From contig QNGE01000274.1 of NCBI GenBank assembly GCA_008508345.1, positions 1 to 64,000 of the forward strand: 64,000 nucleotides of DNA, written 5' to 3'. The translations under genes and the position numbers were made by a program. The stretch comes from Paragonimus westermani (taxonomy: Eukaryota > Platyhelminthes > Trematoda > Plagiorchiida > Troglotrematidae). Under the pieces are notes generated by a model. The model was not told where the DNA came from, searched no databases, and saw only the letters and a program-made list of their open reading frames with translations. Shown here one piece after another: positions 22,961 through 34,689 of the stretch (position 1 is the stretch's first letter; every line of letters starts with the position of its first letter).

Positions 22961-25055
22961 TATCAGATTAATAGCAAGATAGAAACTAATCGTACCTTTA
23001 TGCTGCAGATATAATTCCGAGGATTACTTGTCTACAGTCTTTACTCGATATTCTGAATCTGTGCGTCAAATATACACTTGAATTTGCCTACTGATGAGAA
23101 CGTTACGGGTGGCTTCAGAAAGCTTTCTCAGACTGGGCACATTCTGAAGCTGAAATAACCCTCTTTATAAGTCAAATGACTCGCTTGGTGTTGTATCTTT
23201 AACGGGGTTCACTTGCAAAACTGTTTGAACTAGAGAAATGCTGGTTTCTTAAGAGTATTCATGTATAATGATATGTTCTATGGAATAAGAGTGAGGATCC
23301 CCTAACATGTCAGCAGTTCAGTAGGAATAGCTGAAATCTACGTAGCTTACATGTACACACTGGTGAGTGATTTGCCCTCACCACTCCTGTGGTTGTTCCC
23401 TTTGCCATACTAATGACGGTAAAGTCTGTCACATGAAAATTAACGCGAGCTTAGATTATTGATTAAAAATACAACGGCACCAACGCATTGCACATAATCG
23501 AAAATATTTCAGACTGTTCAGTGAGTAACCAAACCACCGACACACAATTTGGACGCACGCTGAGGTCATTTGAAATAGTCGATCCTGGGTGTTGTTCACC
23601 AATCCTACCAAAGTGTTATCTACGGAGAAAGCGTTGAATTTAATAGTTCATATACACTTATTTCACAATAAGTTCTGTTAGATAAGAGCCGGTTATCTGC
23701 AATCAGAGAGTGTAAAATAACTGAATCGCCCCTCACATTACTACTGTATGTCATGATGTTCATCAAGCGTTGAATTTGGATGCGGTCCTCGTATAATATT
23801 GAAAAGTTACTGATAAAATGTGAGGATTTAAGCCAATATGGAATAAAAACAGGAAGAACCGGGGTGCAACTATGTGGTACCAATCAATTTATGGTCAAAT
23901 GGAGCTACTTGTATGGGCCGTAAGTACTAGAATAAAGGGCTATTTATGCTATGTTGCTGGAGCTTCACACACAACTTCGAAAGTTCTGCTTAGCAACAGA
24001 CTCTAGAAGATGTTCAGATAGATCACGTAAACCAGTTTGTCTTCATCAATCTCTTTTGTTCATTATGTGCGTGCAGTAGGCAGGATGATCACACACAAAA
24101 TTCAGTTTCATATCTTTGTTTATCGTAAGACTAACTCAAGTGAAATGAAATATTTGCGTGACTTGAAATTTGCGAAAACCAACGCAGTGTGATAGGTCTG
24201 TCATGGGTAGTCGATACTGTGTACACCAACTCGAATCTGGAAAACTTCCCTCTCCGGACACCTGTTAAGTGGTACACCAACTGCCATGGATCGCATCAAA
24301 GCAAAGCTCTTCAGCACCACATCGGAAGTCAGGCCGGCACTTGGGGACTTACGTTCATAACTTTTGGCGTAAACCTAGCCCTTATAAGGACAGCTGTGTT
24401 GTTTGTACTGGGTGTTAGCGCTGCAGCCATGGAGTTAATTATTGACACGATTAGATAATGGCTGTGGAAGTTGTTAGCAAGGTCGCTATATAAAATGGCA
24501 GTCTCACGGTGTATTGTGATTGTGAAGTAGTCGAGTGGCATACAGACTAACGACACGCACTGTGGAGTTCCAGCATAATTTTGCCATAAGTCTACCGGTA
24601 ATCGTAGTACCGAAAGTCAGTGTAACGGCTTGATTATTTAGCCGAGACCCAATTAGGAAGATTCTGATCTCCGGCTCGAATAAAACCTGAGAGAGAAGGG
24701 GCGTACCCAGGTGCGATTAGAACCGTAGCCTGCCGAAACTTAGAATTTTGCATATTTAGGTTTCTTGTAAAGACCCTTGATTATAGATTGTTTAGAAAGA
24801 TATTCAGACACGGTGGCAAAATAGCTCATGACTCGAGTTTACTGACAGTTACCTTACTGTCGTCAGAAAGAGCTACAGATCCTGAGAGGATTTAGTACTC
24901 AAAGTTACTTATCTAGAAATATTTTATCTGCAAAGTCAACCACGTTGCAAAGTAAGACAGTTATTTCTTAATGTTTGAAACACGGTTGCATGTTCCACTG
25001 AAATTACGTATGAGTTCTTGAGTTTTAATTCTAATTGTCTCATCCCATTTTTCAG
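22961..25055. other. No feature recognised
   Basis: No recognisable gene or repeat. A 9-bp inverted pair (GCTTCAGAA / TTCTGAAGC) lies at 23,114-23,157. Frames at 24,189-24,458 (plus) and 24,329-24,556 (minus) overlap on opposite strands and carry no motif. Confidence 0.35.
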
Positions 25056-25190
25056 AAGTTCGTTGTACACATTAAAATGAATATCACATCACATACTTTT
25101 ATAACGTTTTCCCTTAGCTACCATGGAAGAAGCATATACGCATTTGATGGTTTGTTCAGAAATGCATTCTTAAACATGAAATACTTTTTG
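25056..25190 (+). CDS. Candidate internal exon, 45 codons
   Basis: A textbook acceptor (a long pyrimidine run ending in TTTTTCAG at 25,055) is followed by exactly 45 open codons and a GTAAGG donor at 25,191, phase 0 at both ends. The peptide contains ITFSLSYHGRSIYAFDGLF and ends MKYFL. The phase fits the phase-0 donor of the GPCR exon 19 kb upstream on the same strand, but the peptide does not look like helix 3, so I do not link them. Splice signals are better than for the other candidates; chance is still possible. Confidence 0.3.
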
Positions 25191-25297
25191 GTAAGGACAA
25201 TCTGGATATCACTATTGCTGGCTTGATTTTCTTCCATCCTAATGAACTATCCATTGGAAGCGATGCGGTGATGAGTTTTTGGACTCAACTTACATAC

Positions 25298-25334
25298 CGA
25301 TAATCCATATCCGATAATCCATACTGATAATCCA
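25298..25334. repeat. Short tandem repeat, 14-bp unit
   Basis: The unit CCGATAATCCATAT occurs at 25,298-25,311 and 25,312-25,325 (last base changed), followed by a partial third copy. Probably simple slippage. Confidence 0.8.
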
Positions 25335-25419
25335 GCTGATGTGGTACACTCCGACAAAGTTGTCACCGGTTAGCGTGTTAGTATACAAAAGTGAAAGATT
25401 AAAGGCCTATACACTTCCA

Positions 25420-25625
25420 AATTGAACACCACTCACATTTGGGCGCAGCGTTCGCATTCAGATGGACTTTCCAGCCAGCCTCTTTCGAAAATAAACACTG
25501 GACTCGAGTTTCGCTCTCATTAGAACTCGTCAATAGGGCATACCTTTGTCACGGCCGGGATTTGAACTCCGGCCACGCTTATCATGAGGCAACGTTGTTG
25601 AATGCTGTGCCACTGATCTCAAATT
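25420..25625 (-). repeat. tRNA-like SINE with degenerate hammerhead, copy 3
   Basis: This minus-strand copy shows the tail (GACTTTCCAGCCAGCCTCTTTC on the plus strand, interrupted here for length, near 25,464-25,485), the hammerhead region (about 25,493-25,545) and the tRNA-like head with a B box near 25,556-25,572. The core keeps GAAA, the GTC triplet and stem II, but the first core strand begins TTGACGA, so the essential C3 is lost and stem I is weak. Confidence 0.85.
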
Positions 25626-25878
25626 AGGCACGCTCATGCACTTCTCTATCTGTTATGCGGAAAGTAAAGTTTATTGCATGACCCATCTATGTTAGAAACA
25701 TAGTTGAACGTCACATTGAAATCAAGTTCTGTCTCTATGGTGGCGTGAGAATCTGCGATATCATACATTGCAAAGTAGAAACATACAGTCAATTCTGTCA
25801 CCAACGATTAGTATGAAAATTTTCGAAGAATGGAAAGGTCTTTTGATGAACAATCCGAGTTTTGAATACATTTTAATC

Positions 25879-25936
25879 ATTTGCAAGAACTTTATGCTTC
25901 AACGCGACATCTGCCTCATCAGATGAGTTACAAATG
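25879..25936 (-). repeat. 58-nt hairpin with a CTGATGAG strand
   Basis: On the minus strand CATTTG at one end pairs with CAAATG at the other, extended by TAACT with AGTT, and the loop side carries CTGATGAG. It recalls a hammerhead layout, but no GAAA strand follows, so I list it only as a structured hairpin of unknown role. Confidence 0.4.
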
Positions 25937-25975
25937 CCACGATGTGTGCATAAATATATGGGGACAGTATGTGTA

Positions 25976-25994
25976 TGTATATATATATATATAC
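25976..25994. repeat. (TA)n microsatellite
   Basis: A run of about nine TA units. Confidence 0.9.
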
Positions 25995-28900
25995 AGTGTC
26001 ATGATATGTATACGTGCATATATATTATTAACTCATTACCCAGCCACCACAGTATGTGACCAGCTTTCACCGATTCGTCTATGAACCAGAATGCCACAAA
26101 AACCTCACCTCAAGCTGCTATTATTTATATTTAACTGCACAGTTATTAAAACTCGTGGTGATATAACTCTTGAGCAGTGTGTTATTTTTCACTAATTATT
26201 TTTGCACATATGACGCCCCACTTTGTTGTACCCACCTCAATGGTCCCAGTGAGTTGAGAAACACAACATTGATGCTTAAAAGCAGTCGACATTAGTTCTT
26301 CATTATGGACAAATCTTCGTAGTGCCGTTTGTTTTCAGAACATAAACTGTGACGTTGTAAAACACTACGCACCTCTTACTCACTTGAGTATTGTATAAAA
26401 AATGCATTTTCTGAGGTGAATCAATTTTTTCCTCATCAGTCGCAAAATGTGTGACATAAACACTGTGATAAAAACCATGCAAAAATGTCAAAGGAGGATA
26501 ATTTCATTTGTCGTACAATGAAGCCAGTTTACTTTACCGGTCAACCAGTTGTGTCAAATCAGTAATTAGTATGGTATACAGCGTTACAATTCTGAAGACT
26601 GTGGCTGAGATCAGGTTACACGTTGTGCTACTGATGAGAGTGTGAGAAATGGATCTATTTCTCTTAATAAATTTATGCGTTGGTCTATTACGTTGTCGCT
26701 CTCTTTCCTCCACAAAAAATGTTAAATTATGCTTTCAAGCAGTGTCAACAGCTTCTATACGTTGAACGATGCTTCCCAAAAAGAGTTTGTAAGAATTTAG
26801 TAGTGGATGGAAACTGGTGTGTATTCAGACATATCTTTTTAGGACTTGACCTAGAAGTTCCCAAACTACCTTCTGGAGATAGAGTAGGATTCGTACGAAA
26901 CGTCTGATTTTCTCAATATTCTGAGTAAACGATGGAGTTCCTTCAATGCATCATAGTTAGCCTGTAGGTAACAGACCCATCATAAACCTCCCTCAACACG
27001 GAAAATTCCTTCAAATGTTTTGCTTTCATATTTCTTATCTTCCTGCAACCAGGTTTTTCATACCCTCGAGTCTATCTTTGTACGCTCTCTGATGCCTAGC
27101 TACAAACTTCTTACCGAGCAGAAAAAAAGACAAAACCTAGGTAGATAGAAAATTCTTCAGACCAGGCGGTTTATATTCATATTTGCCAGCGAAGTTGATA
27201 AATTTCCGTGGCACTTTTGAGCGTTTATTGGCTAACTAGGATTTGTTGTTTGCTAAAGATATTCTTATTACTGTGTAGTCTGGATATTTGTAGCCATTTT
27301 TTTGGGCCTTTGCTTGGATGTTTCTATTGCTCGCTCGCTGTTTTGTTGGTCACCCGTTCATTTCAGCCGATCTTGCGTTCGGATTGATAAAGCCGTTAAT
27401 GAATTCGGCAACACATTCTTGATAGGGCCATTTAGAGCGGTAGATGAAATGAATACTTATAAGTGCGTAAAGATTTAAATCTACAAAGTCTGGATGGTGT
27501 ATCAAATACCCTCATCAAACAACTTAGTCGAGTCCAGCTTGGTTCTGCTGAAATCAGAACAAGCTAATGCCGCTAGCTGTAGTACTTCCATTCGTTCATA
27601 GAACGGAACCGATCAGTCGGTCAGTGAGTGTAATGCAATCCAATAAATATCCACCATGGCTCCACAGTGAAAAAGGTCTATACCCTTACTATCGTTTTAC
27701 GGTTGACTTATCTCTTCCCAAGATTTCCGTCTGATAAATTAACTGAATACTGTCACTGTCTGTTTTCGAACAACTTAACTTTAAAGGAAGCCGCTGATTG
27801 TAACCACTACAAGCTACATCCTATTCATACTGATTTGCGGTAATAAAACACAGTTCATATGCAGGCCATATGAGTTCATCATCAAAACAACAGCTGACGC
27901 GAAAGACACTTGAATGTAGATCTGTGTGCTATACCAAAAACGATTGTGAAGGGTTTTCCTTTAATTGTCGTAATAATGGGCACTGCTGCTATTGTTGTGT
28001 GTGATGTGATTATGTCTTTGGGTACGTAAGCATATAGTTATTCAAAAGAACGACTGCAATGATAAGTTGACTGATAAACACAACTGAGCTAATGAGTGTG
28101 TTTAACTCCCATTATTGAACTTGAAGTTCACATCTTCACCTATGTGGTAATGCTGAAGCAAATGCTGGCTTATCGTTCTAAAACTTGACAATAAAAACCA
28201 TATGTTAAAATATCTGGTTTCCGCGGATATGCCTAAAAGTCAGGCAACGTGGATAAAAAATGTGTACGTAAAATTCACAAATCCCAATCCAATCACCTTA
28301 CCCATATTAAGGTGGACATATTCTGTTGCAGTGCGCAAATTCACAAAACGCCAGCTTTAGTTAATTCTCAGATGTGCCAACCAACACACTAAGGTATACG
28401 AATGACCTGATGTTACCTAGATCCGATGTGGTGAATCACCTTGCCCGAAGTCACTCTACAGTCAATGTGTAGCCAAAGGATGAAGACCGGTAAAAGTTTC
28501 CTCTAACGGATCATCATCTAGTCGGACCACAGTTTCTGACGGCCAAACAATAATTCACAAAATATTGCTGATAACTAGTGTGACAGATAGGTTAGTGTAA
28601 AATGACCTAACTGTAAACCTCGGGGTTTCGATTAAGGTGAAGTGTATCACTTGCCTATATTCAAAAAAGTAATGACCTTTATTTGAAAGGTGTCATGCGA
28701 TGAGTGATGTGGCATTTCGTGTTTTCCGAGTGTCATTCCCAGTGGATGCGCTAGCTTTTTTTGTCAGTAACTTTGACATAAAGCTGCTGAACCGGGCATC
28801 AGTTATTCTTTTTTTTCTACTGAGAGAAATGTATCCATAGCTGAAGGAAAGCTGATGAAATCCGCCGTTAACAGAAACTACTGGTGTTCGATTTAAGCTA

Positions 28901-29343
28901 AGGATAGAGTGAGTTGTTTGCGAAGGGAAAATTGATGAACATTAGGCGTACTGCACAGTGACCCTATTCCTTTCGCTGAAGGCAATCATCAAAATGTTGA
29001 ATCTGGAAAGAGGTTATGTATACAGCTTTCTCAACGACTATCACAATTGGATGAGGAGTCCTGGGAAATTTTTAGGACCGACTTTGTTCATTAACGCATG
29101 CACTAGCTACAATAGGAGTACATCTGTGGTACCCTATAAAATGATGTGAAAACTACCTAATGAGAGTAAAACTTATAAGGTCATGTGAATGTTCTGCTCA
29201 GATTACTTTCCGGGGCACTATGCGTTCGAAGGATGAACTTAGTCAGTAATTCTAACGAAGCAAACCAGCATTATTTTGATACTCGAAAGTTACATACGAA
29301 CCTGGTCGGATGGAGATGAATGCTGGATTACTTCAGTCTTTTT
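25995..29343. other. No feature recognised
   Basis: Unannotated A+T-leaning DNA. A frame at 26,680-26,907 (plus) with RCFPKRVCKNLVVDGNW has a protein-like look and a possible GTAGGA donor near 26,883, but no clear acceptor and no known domain. Confidence 0.35.
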
Positions 29344-29520
29344 TCAAATTGACCACCACTCACATTTGATCACAACCTTTGCATTCAAATAGACTTTCCA
29401 GCCAGCCTCTTTCAAAAGCAAGCACTATACTCAGTAGTGCATATTATTGCCACGGCCGGGATTTGAACTCCAGCCACGCGTTCATTAAGCACACTAAGCA
29501 CAACCGAATCATCAAATCTG
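29344..29520 (-). repeat. tRNA-like SINE lacking the ribozyme core, copy 4
   Basis: A minus-strand copy with good tail and a well-kept B box (GAGTTCAAATCC on the minus strand, complement of about 29,460-29,471). Where the hammerhead should be, only the two stem I strands remain: GCACTA and TAGTGC at 29,422-29,440 form a 6-bp hairpin with a 7-nt loop. About 25-28 bases, covering the catalytic core, stem II and stem III, are missing. Confidence 0.85.
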
Positions 29521-29539
29521 AACGTTCAACCACTCTCGT

Positions 29540-29735
29540 TTGTGATCAACACGGTTGCCTGATGACTGAAGTGGCCGGAGTTCAAATCCTGGCCGTGGCA
29601 AGGGTATGCACTACTGACGAGCTCTGATGAGAGCGAAACTCGAGTCGAGTGCTTGTTTTTGAAAGAGGTTGGCTGGAATGTCTGTCTGAATGCGAAGGAT
29701 GCGATCAAATGTGAGTATTGGCCAATTGAAAATGA
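29540..29735 (+). repeat. tRNA-like SINE with intact hammerhead, copy 5
   Basis: This is the best copy. It has a tRNA-like head with a B box (GAGTTCAAATCC at 29,578-29,589), a complete hammerhead core (see 29,606-29,654) and the tail GAAAGAGGTTGGCTGG to GATCAAATGTGAGTATTGG. It sits head to head with copy 4. Pol III boxes plus an internal hammerhead is the plan known for schistosome SM-alpha repeats; the tail sequence here is a separate matter and I cannot say whether it is the same family. Confidence 0.85.
29606..29654 (+). ncRNA. Hammerhead ribozyme, minimal type I
   Basis: Stem I: 29,608-29,612 (GCACT) pairs with 29,648-29,652 (AGTGC). Core strand one: CTGACGA, 29,614-29,620. Stem II: GCTCT (29,621-29,625) and AGAGC (29,630-29,634), closed by a GATG loop. 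Core strand two: GAAA, 29,635-29,638. Stem III is tiny: A29638-T29645 and C29639-G29644 around a four-base loop. The cleavage triplet is GTC, with cutting expected after C29646. All invariant core bases are present; one A-G mismatch lies at the base of stem I. Very short stem III is typical of hammerheads in SM-alpha repeats and Penelope-like elements, which often act as dimers. Confidence 0.85.
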
Positions 29736-32197
29736 ACCACATCCCCGACTACTCATCGGTTACTTCAGTTTGTCCAGTCAGCATAATTTTGACACTGAAC
29801 GGATATCCAGGTCAACGTGAACCATGAACGCATCGACTAAATTACTTCTCTCTAGGGCCACAGTATTTATTAGTTGAAGTTGTTGAGAGCAAGAGAACAC
29901 CTAATATTTTCCAATCAGAGTATAAGTTAGCGTGTTGACTAATCAACAATAAATGGTTGATATAAGCAGTATACTTGGTTTCTCCCAGCGGAGAGCAATC
30001 TGTGTTTGCTGAACATTCTATTCCAACAGCGGTATATATTAGCAGACTATATATACATGTGTACGGTTGTTGGCATCCGACTTGGATTAGCCTGTCATTG
30101 TAACCGAAACCCAAGGACGCCTGCGCTCAACGATCATCGCAACTGGTTTGTGCCGCACCACTTGCGCTTCCATCCTCACACCACATATTCAGTGTAAACC
30201 CGAGGGAATAAAACCGGTAGGTTTGCCAGTAGGGCCTTTGTGTCCAGCCGCCAGTGTTGATTAACCGGTTGATTGGCTAGCAGGGAAAGGAAACCCTTAT
30301 CTTTCGTAAAGTAAACAGAGAGAGACTGCAATGATGAGATCTAAACTGAGAAGAAAAATTTGTGAAGTGTAAAACAAGAAACATTAAAGTATAGGAGTGC
30401 ATGTTAGTGCATCCCAGAGAAGATGAGGATGAAAAACAAGAGACTCGTTGAACTACGAGAAGCCGAAGAAAGGAATGGATAGAAGACCGCAGACACCCAA
30501 GTTTCTAAAACGAGGAGCGGATTGATTGTCAAAGACCAGGCTCTTGGCCGATACAGTCATTAACAGAAGCATGTTGGGTACACTGATAGGACTTACCTGA
30601 CCTGAGCCTAACATACTCGTCATCTGTTTGCCGACGGTGTAATATGAGTACGTTGGTGACCCATTAACCCCAAGAGGCTAGCGGATTGCCGGCCGCACAC
30701 ATCGCAGCAACATATAGTCACGACACCGCGACCTGTGGCGCCGATGGTTCCCATATACACGTGTACTTATATATATATAGCTATATATCCATACATCCAT
30801 GTGTGAGTTTGATTAAGCTTGTATACGTGGACTGAAGCATAATCAACTTCACTGCGGGAGACGCTTTGGGACACTGTTCTATCCAATCACGAATTCACAT
30901 ACATAGTCTGTTGCAGGCATTCTGAGTTTGAGTCAAAAGACTAGCAACGATAAAACGGCAAAGTTACTGATGCGGAGCTGTTTTCATTACCTCATCACAT
31001 CTTGACTAGTGACTTTCTCTGACCTCTGAAATGGTTCATTTTACGTGAGAGGGCAGATGCTCAATGAAGTGTGAAAAAAACGTACATGACTGGGTGCACA
31101 TTTCTCACAGATCGGAATTAACTAGGTCATTTTTGAGTTTCTTTGGAATTACTGGGATATTTTAGGTTACAAAAATTGCAGTGTTCGTGGTCAAATGACC
31201 TTGTGTTGGATGGTTTTAGAGACAGTGTGTTAGTCGCAATAATGCAGAAAAACAAATGCTCGTGTTGTTTGTTTTCAAAATGTTAAGGATGAAACAAAAA
31301 TGGTGCGAAACAAAGCGAAATGGTAGCATGTATAAATCAGGCACTGCGATTCAAAAACAAAAACATGCAAACACCAGCAGACAATGGCTTAATAGCAATT
31401 GTATTTAAAGCCTTATATAATTACTAATTGGGCGACTGGGTGCAATACCACGAAGATATGTATTCTCCCTGATTGAGGATCTTTACCAACAACACTTGCT
31501 ACAACTTTAAAACGGTGTGTTCTAGAATGAGTATACTTTCGAACAAGATTTATTTTTTGCGTATCTGTCAATTCAGCTAGTGTTGAAGCCTCATCCAACA
31601 ACCTAGTTAACAGATTTTCGAACTGTGTATAAAATGGTGTTTCAGAGGACGCGACCGATAATGTAGCATTTTGTGGACCAAAATGAGATCTTTCCAAACA
31701 TATCGATAAATAGGTGGAAACTTAGCTCATTTTGAATAGTCTTTGTAAATAAAGTGTACACAAAACTTTATGGCGCGTCTTGTTGCAATGTACTACGCTT
31801 TTTCAATCAGGTGGATATCTCTGACTATCTTGATCAGGCTTGAATGTTTAACTTAAGATAAGAACTTCCGGGTGCGATAACCACCAAGAGGTGGTTCACT
31901 AATAAAAACGTCCCCAGAGGACCGCCTTAACAATCCAAGTGACAGGTTAGGCTTCGTCCTCCTGTTGTGGCCGTTAGGCAGCAGTCTGGAACATTCTGGG
32001 GCGATCGTTATTATGTAACGCGCATGCAGTGGTGCCTAGATTTTCGTTCCCCGAAACATATTTACTGCTGGACGACTTTTGAATGTGGAACAACTTATAT
32101 TTTGAAGTAAGAGACGGAATTGCCTAATTCGTTCGCACCTACCCATTGAAGTCATGAGAACGACACAGTAGTGAACAAGACTTGGTTCCTGTGTCTT
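29736..32197. other. No gene recognised; small palindrome
   Basis: A 16-bp perfect A+T palindrome with flanking TA units lies at about 30,768-30,790. A stretch at about 30,060-30,700 is more G+C-rich than its surroundings and purine-rich around 30,410-30,500, which may mark another repeat that I cannot name. A 94-codon minus-strand frame at 31,413-31,697 starts only at TTG and has no motif. Confidence 0.35.
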
Positions 32198-32325
32198 ATC
32201 AGCCTAATTACAAAACAATAAATATAAAAACAGTAACTGGAGCAAGTCAGAAAAACGGCCAATACAGGTTACGGACTGTGTGTTTGTTGTCATTTACGCA
32301 GTTTTTATTCCGAACTGTGGACGAC
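32198..32325 (+). repeat. Unclassified repeat, left arm of an inverted pair
   Basis: About 125 bases match the reverse complement of 32,595-32,725 at roughly 80% identity, including CAGTAACT and CAGGTTACGG blocks. Both arms read as related peptides (a TVT.ASQ and LLSFTQ pattern), so the family could derive from coding sequence, but I recognise no protein. Confidence 0.75.
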
Positions 32326-32594
32326 TGTCTGACAGAGTGCACGAAGATCATTTTACGCGGTTCAGTGCTGGTGTGATTTAGACGGTTCCAAGATTGGCTG
32401 CTTCCCGTTTGACCGACACTAATCATTCTGTGAATGAAAAAGACGCCTTTCAGACTGTCTACTGAGTGCCAAGAAATCGACCAAGAAGGGTGAGGTTTCG
32501 AATGTTGATCGCCATTATTATGCGATCGCGCAACCTTGATTTCTGCGCTCATACAACGTGCGTGCGAGCACTTGATCTCCTCTAGCCCACGATC

Positions 32595-32725
32595 AATGAA
32601 GCCCACAATGCTGAACAGTGATTGCGTAAACGACAACATACACGCCACCCGTAACCTGCATTGACTGTTTATCTGACTCGCTCTAGTTACTGTTTCCATA
32701 GTAATTGTGTTGTAAATAGCCAGAT
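32595..32725 (-). repeat. Unclassified repeat, right arm of an inverted pair
   Basis: Partner of the arm at 32,198-32,325, in opposite orientation, about 270 bases away. Weak similarity continues inward past both arms. A 162-codon minus-strand frame spans this arm and the spacer; it has no known motif. Confidence 0.75.
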
Positions 32726-33949
32726 GATCCAACACGGAGAAAAGTCTTGTTCTACTAGAAGGAAGTGGCTACGTTGAGAAGAAACGATTAAAATTCCAAG
32801 GTCGTTTTTATAGCGTTCCTACAACGTTTTATCGCCTTATTTTTAATGATACCTGGGACGCTCAAGGCTCTGATATTTACTGGACAGCAGACGACCTAGA
32901 AAGGATCTGTTCAGCTCAACACTAGTGATGGAATGCGTTTGCTTACTACGTCATTAATCTTTACATGCAATCATCGGTCCTGATATGGTCAGTAATCCGT
33001 AAAAGTGAATTACTAAGAACACCACAGTACTAGAAATAATAGTACACCGAAAATCGTGCGTAACTCTCTTGAATACTCTGGAGACTCTACAGAAACCTTT
33101 TTTGTCTAACTTCCATCAACTTCAAATCGATTTCTGCTCCATAGCCTCAAACAGTTTAGTTGGATACGTATGGTTCTTCTGCAGTCTTTGTAGGCTAACG
33201 AACAACGTGATGTGGAGCACAAGATAAGTCTTCAGCTAGTAATTCATTATGCTTTCCAAAGCTTCTGAAATAAACAGCTAGTACAACAAATGGTCTGCAT
33301 TTTTTAGTTTGTTGTGATCCCCCCAAAATGAAGATGGAGAAAAATCCTAATCGTTCCAAACATTTTTTAGGTTATTCAGTCTAGAAAAGTGGCAAAAATA
33401 GCAAATTATTCTTGCCAATATGAACTCACATCCCTTTAGCATTGGTGAAAAGTTCGATAGCAGCCCGGCAATTTGTGATCGGGACGCTTTTCTGGTTTCC
33501 GTAACACCGTATATTTTACGATGGTTATAGTCTTGAGGTCATCAGAAATATCACTCCTAGGTAGTGATCGGGGTGTATTTTGTTAATCGCTAGAGACACC
33601 GGCGTACGTTGCTCTAAGTCCATTAACCATCGTTAGATTAAACGTAGAAACCCAGTGAGTTATCACTGTGACGCTTATGCTATTCCCTGGTAAACGGATG
33701 GGCTAGCACAGAACTACTAGGGGCATATTCATGCTGCTGAGCGGAGAGCGACCTTCCACGTCAGGAATACCTCCGAAATAAGCAGTCGCCGGTAATGACG
33801 GTAGTTACCACAAAGTACAGTGAATTCACGGTTGGCAGCCAGATCTCTTAGAGAATATCCCGTAAATCATTCGACGGCGCTAAGCGTGGACAAATCACGA
33901 GAACCTCAATGTTGAACGGCTTCTACAGGTACGTATAGCTGTACCCTGA
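32726..33949. other. No feature recognised
   Basis: Chance frames only. Confidence 0.35.
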
Positions 33950-34250
33950 ATGGTTAGACAAAACTTGAAGAGAGCATGGACCAGTTTGATTACCGGTACC
34001 CAGCAACCGGCGGCAATCGTTTCAGCAGGCATGTCGGTCTTGAACTCTTCAGATGGACACACCTACCGGACCAGATTTACCTTCGTTGGTGGATCCTCGA
34101 ACTTTTGGACTGTTTCTATCGCAACTTTGTGCATAGTTTATTGGACATTCCGGATGGAGTGATCCCATCCGAAGGAAGAATCAACCGAACTACTGGTGGC
34201 TACCCGACCTCAACGGACAGCGAAGTTTATGCCTCTCTCCAATGACTTTT
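33950..34250 (+). mobile_element. RTE-like LINE fragment (linker between endonuclease and RT)
   Basis: Two plus-strand frames together resemble the segment before the RTE fingers: FDYRYPATGGNR (like FNYP repeats of the linker), then ELFRWTHLPDQIYLRWW, matching the pattern KASGPDGLPPxLFKDGG. It is short, frameshifted, and ends before the main RTE copy starts. Confidence 0.4.
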
Positions 34251-34689
34251 GGATTAGCTCATCAAGCTCATCAAGCCAAAACTCTTCCTTGGTCTGAACA
34301 ACGCAAAAGTAGTCTGCTCCTACAAATATGAACCGTTAAACACGTGTTAAATGTGAAGTTTCTCTCAATCTGTAATCGCAGATCTTTGGCTGAAGTGTCA
34401 GCAGCCGTATTTGCTTTCGTGTTACACTCTTCCGCACCAACCAATCAACTTCAGCTCTCCCCTTCTGCTAAATAACTTTACTTTATAGTCCTCCAGTTCT
34501 CGCTTTCAGACACACCAGTGACCTACCTCAACTACTGCTGAGGGTGGCCTTCGTAGCCAAATGCTAGTGTTTCATACTAGGATGATAACTTGTCCCGACG
34601 GATACTAAACCCCATTCCTCCCCCGACCAACATTTAAGCTTTTGATTTTGGAACAAGTTAACAAACAGTACTTGCACGTACTATGCAGT

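Noticed and set aside
24189..24556. Overlapping frames on opposite strands
   Set aside because: Neither has splice signals or a motif; antisense overlap of this kind follows from chance.
26629..26650. CTGATGAG on the plus strand as a second hammerhead core
   Set aside because: No stem II, no GAAA at proper spacing and no cleavage triplet.
26680..26907. 75-codon plus-strand frame with a protein-like sequence
   Set aside because: No convincing acceptor and no family match; kept only as a remark.
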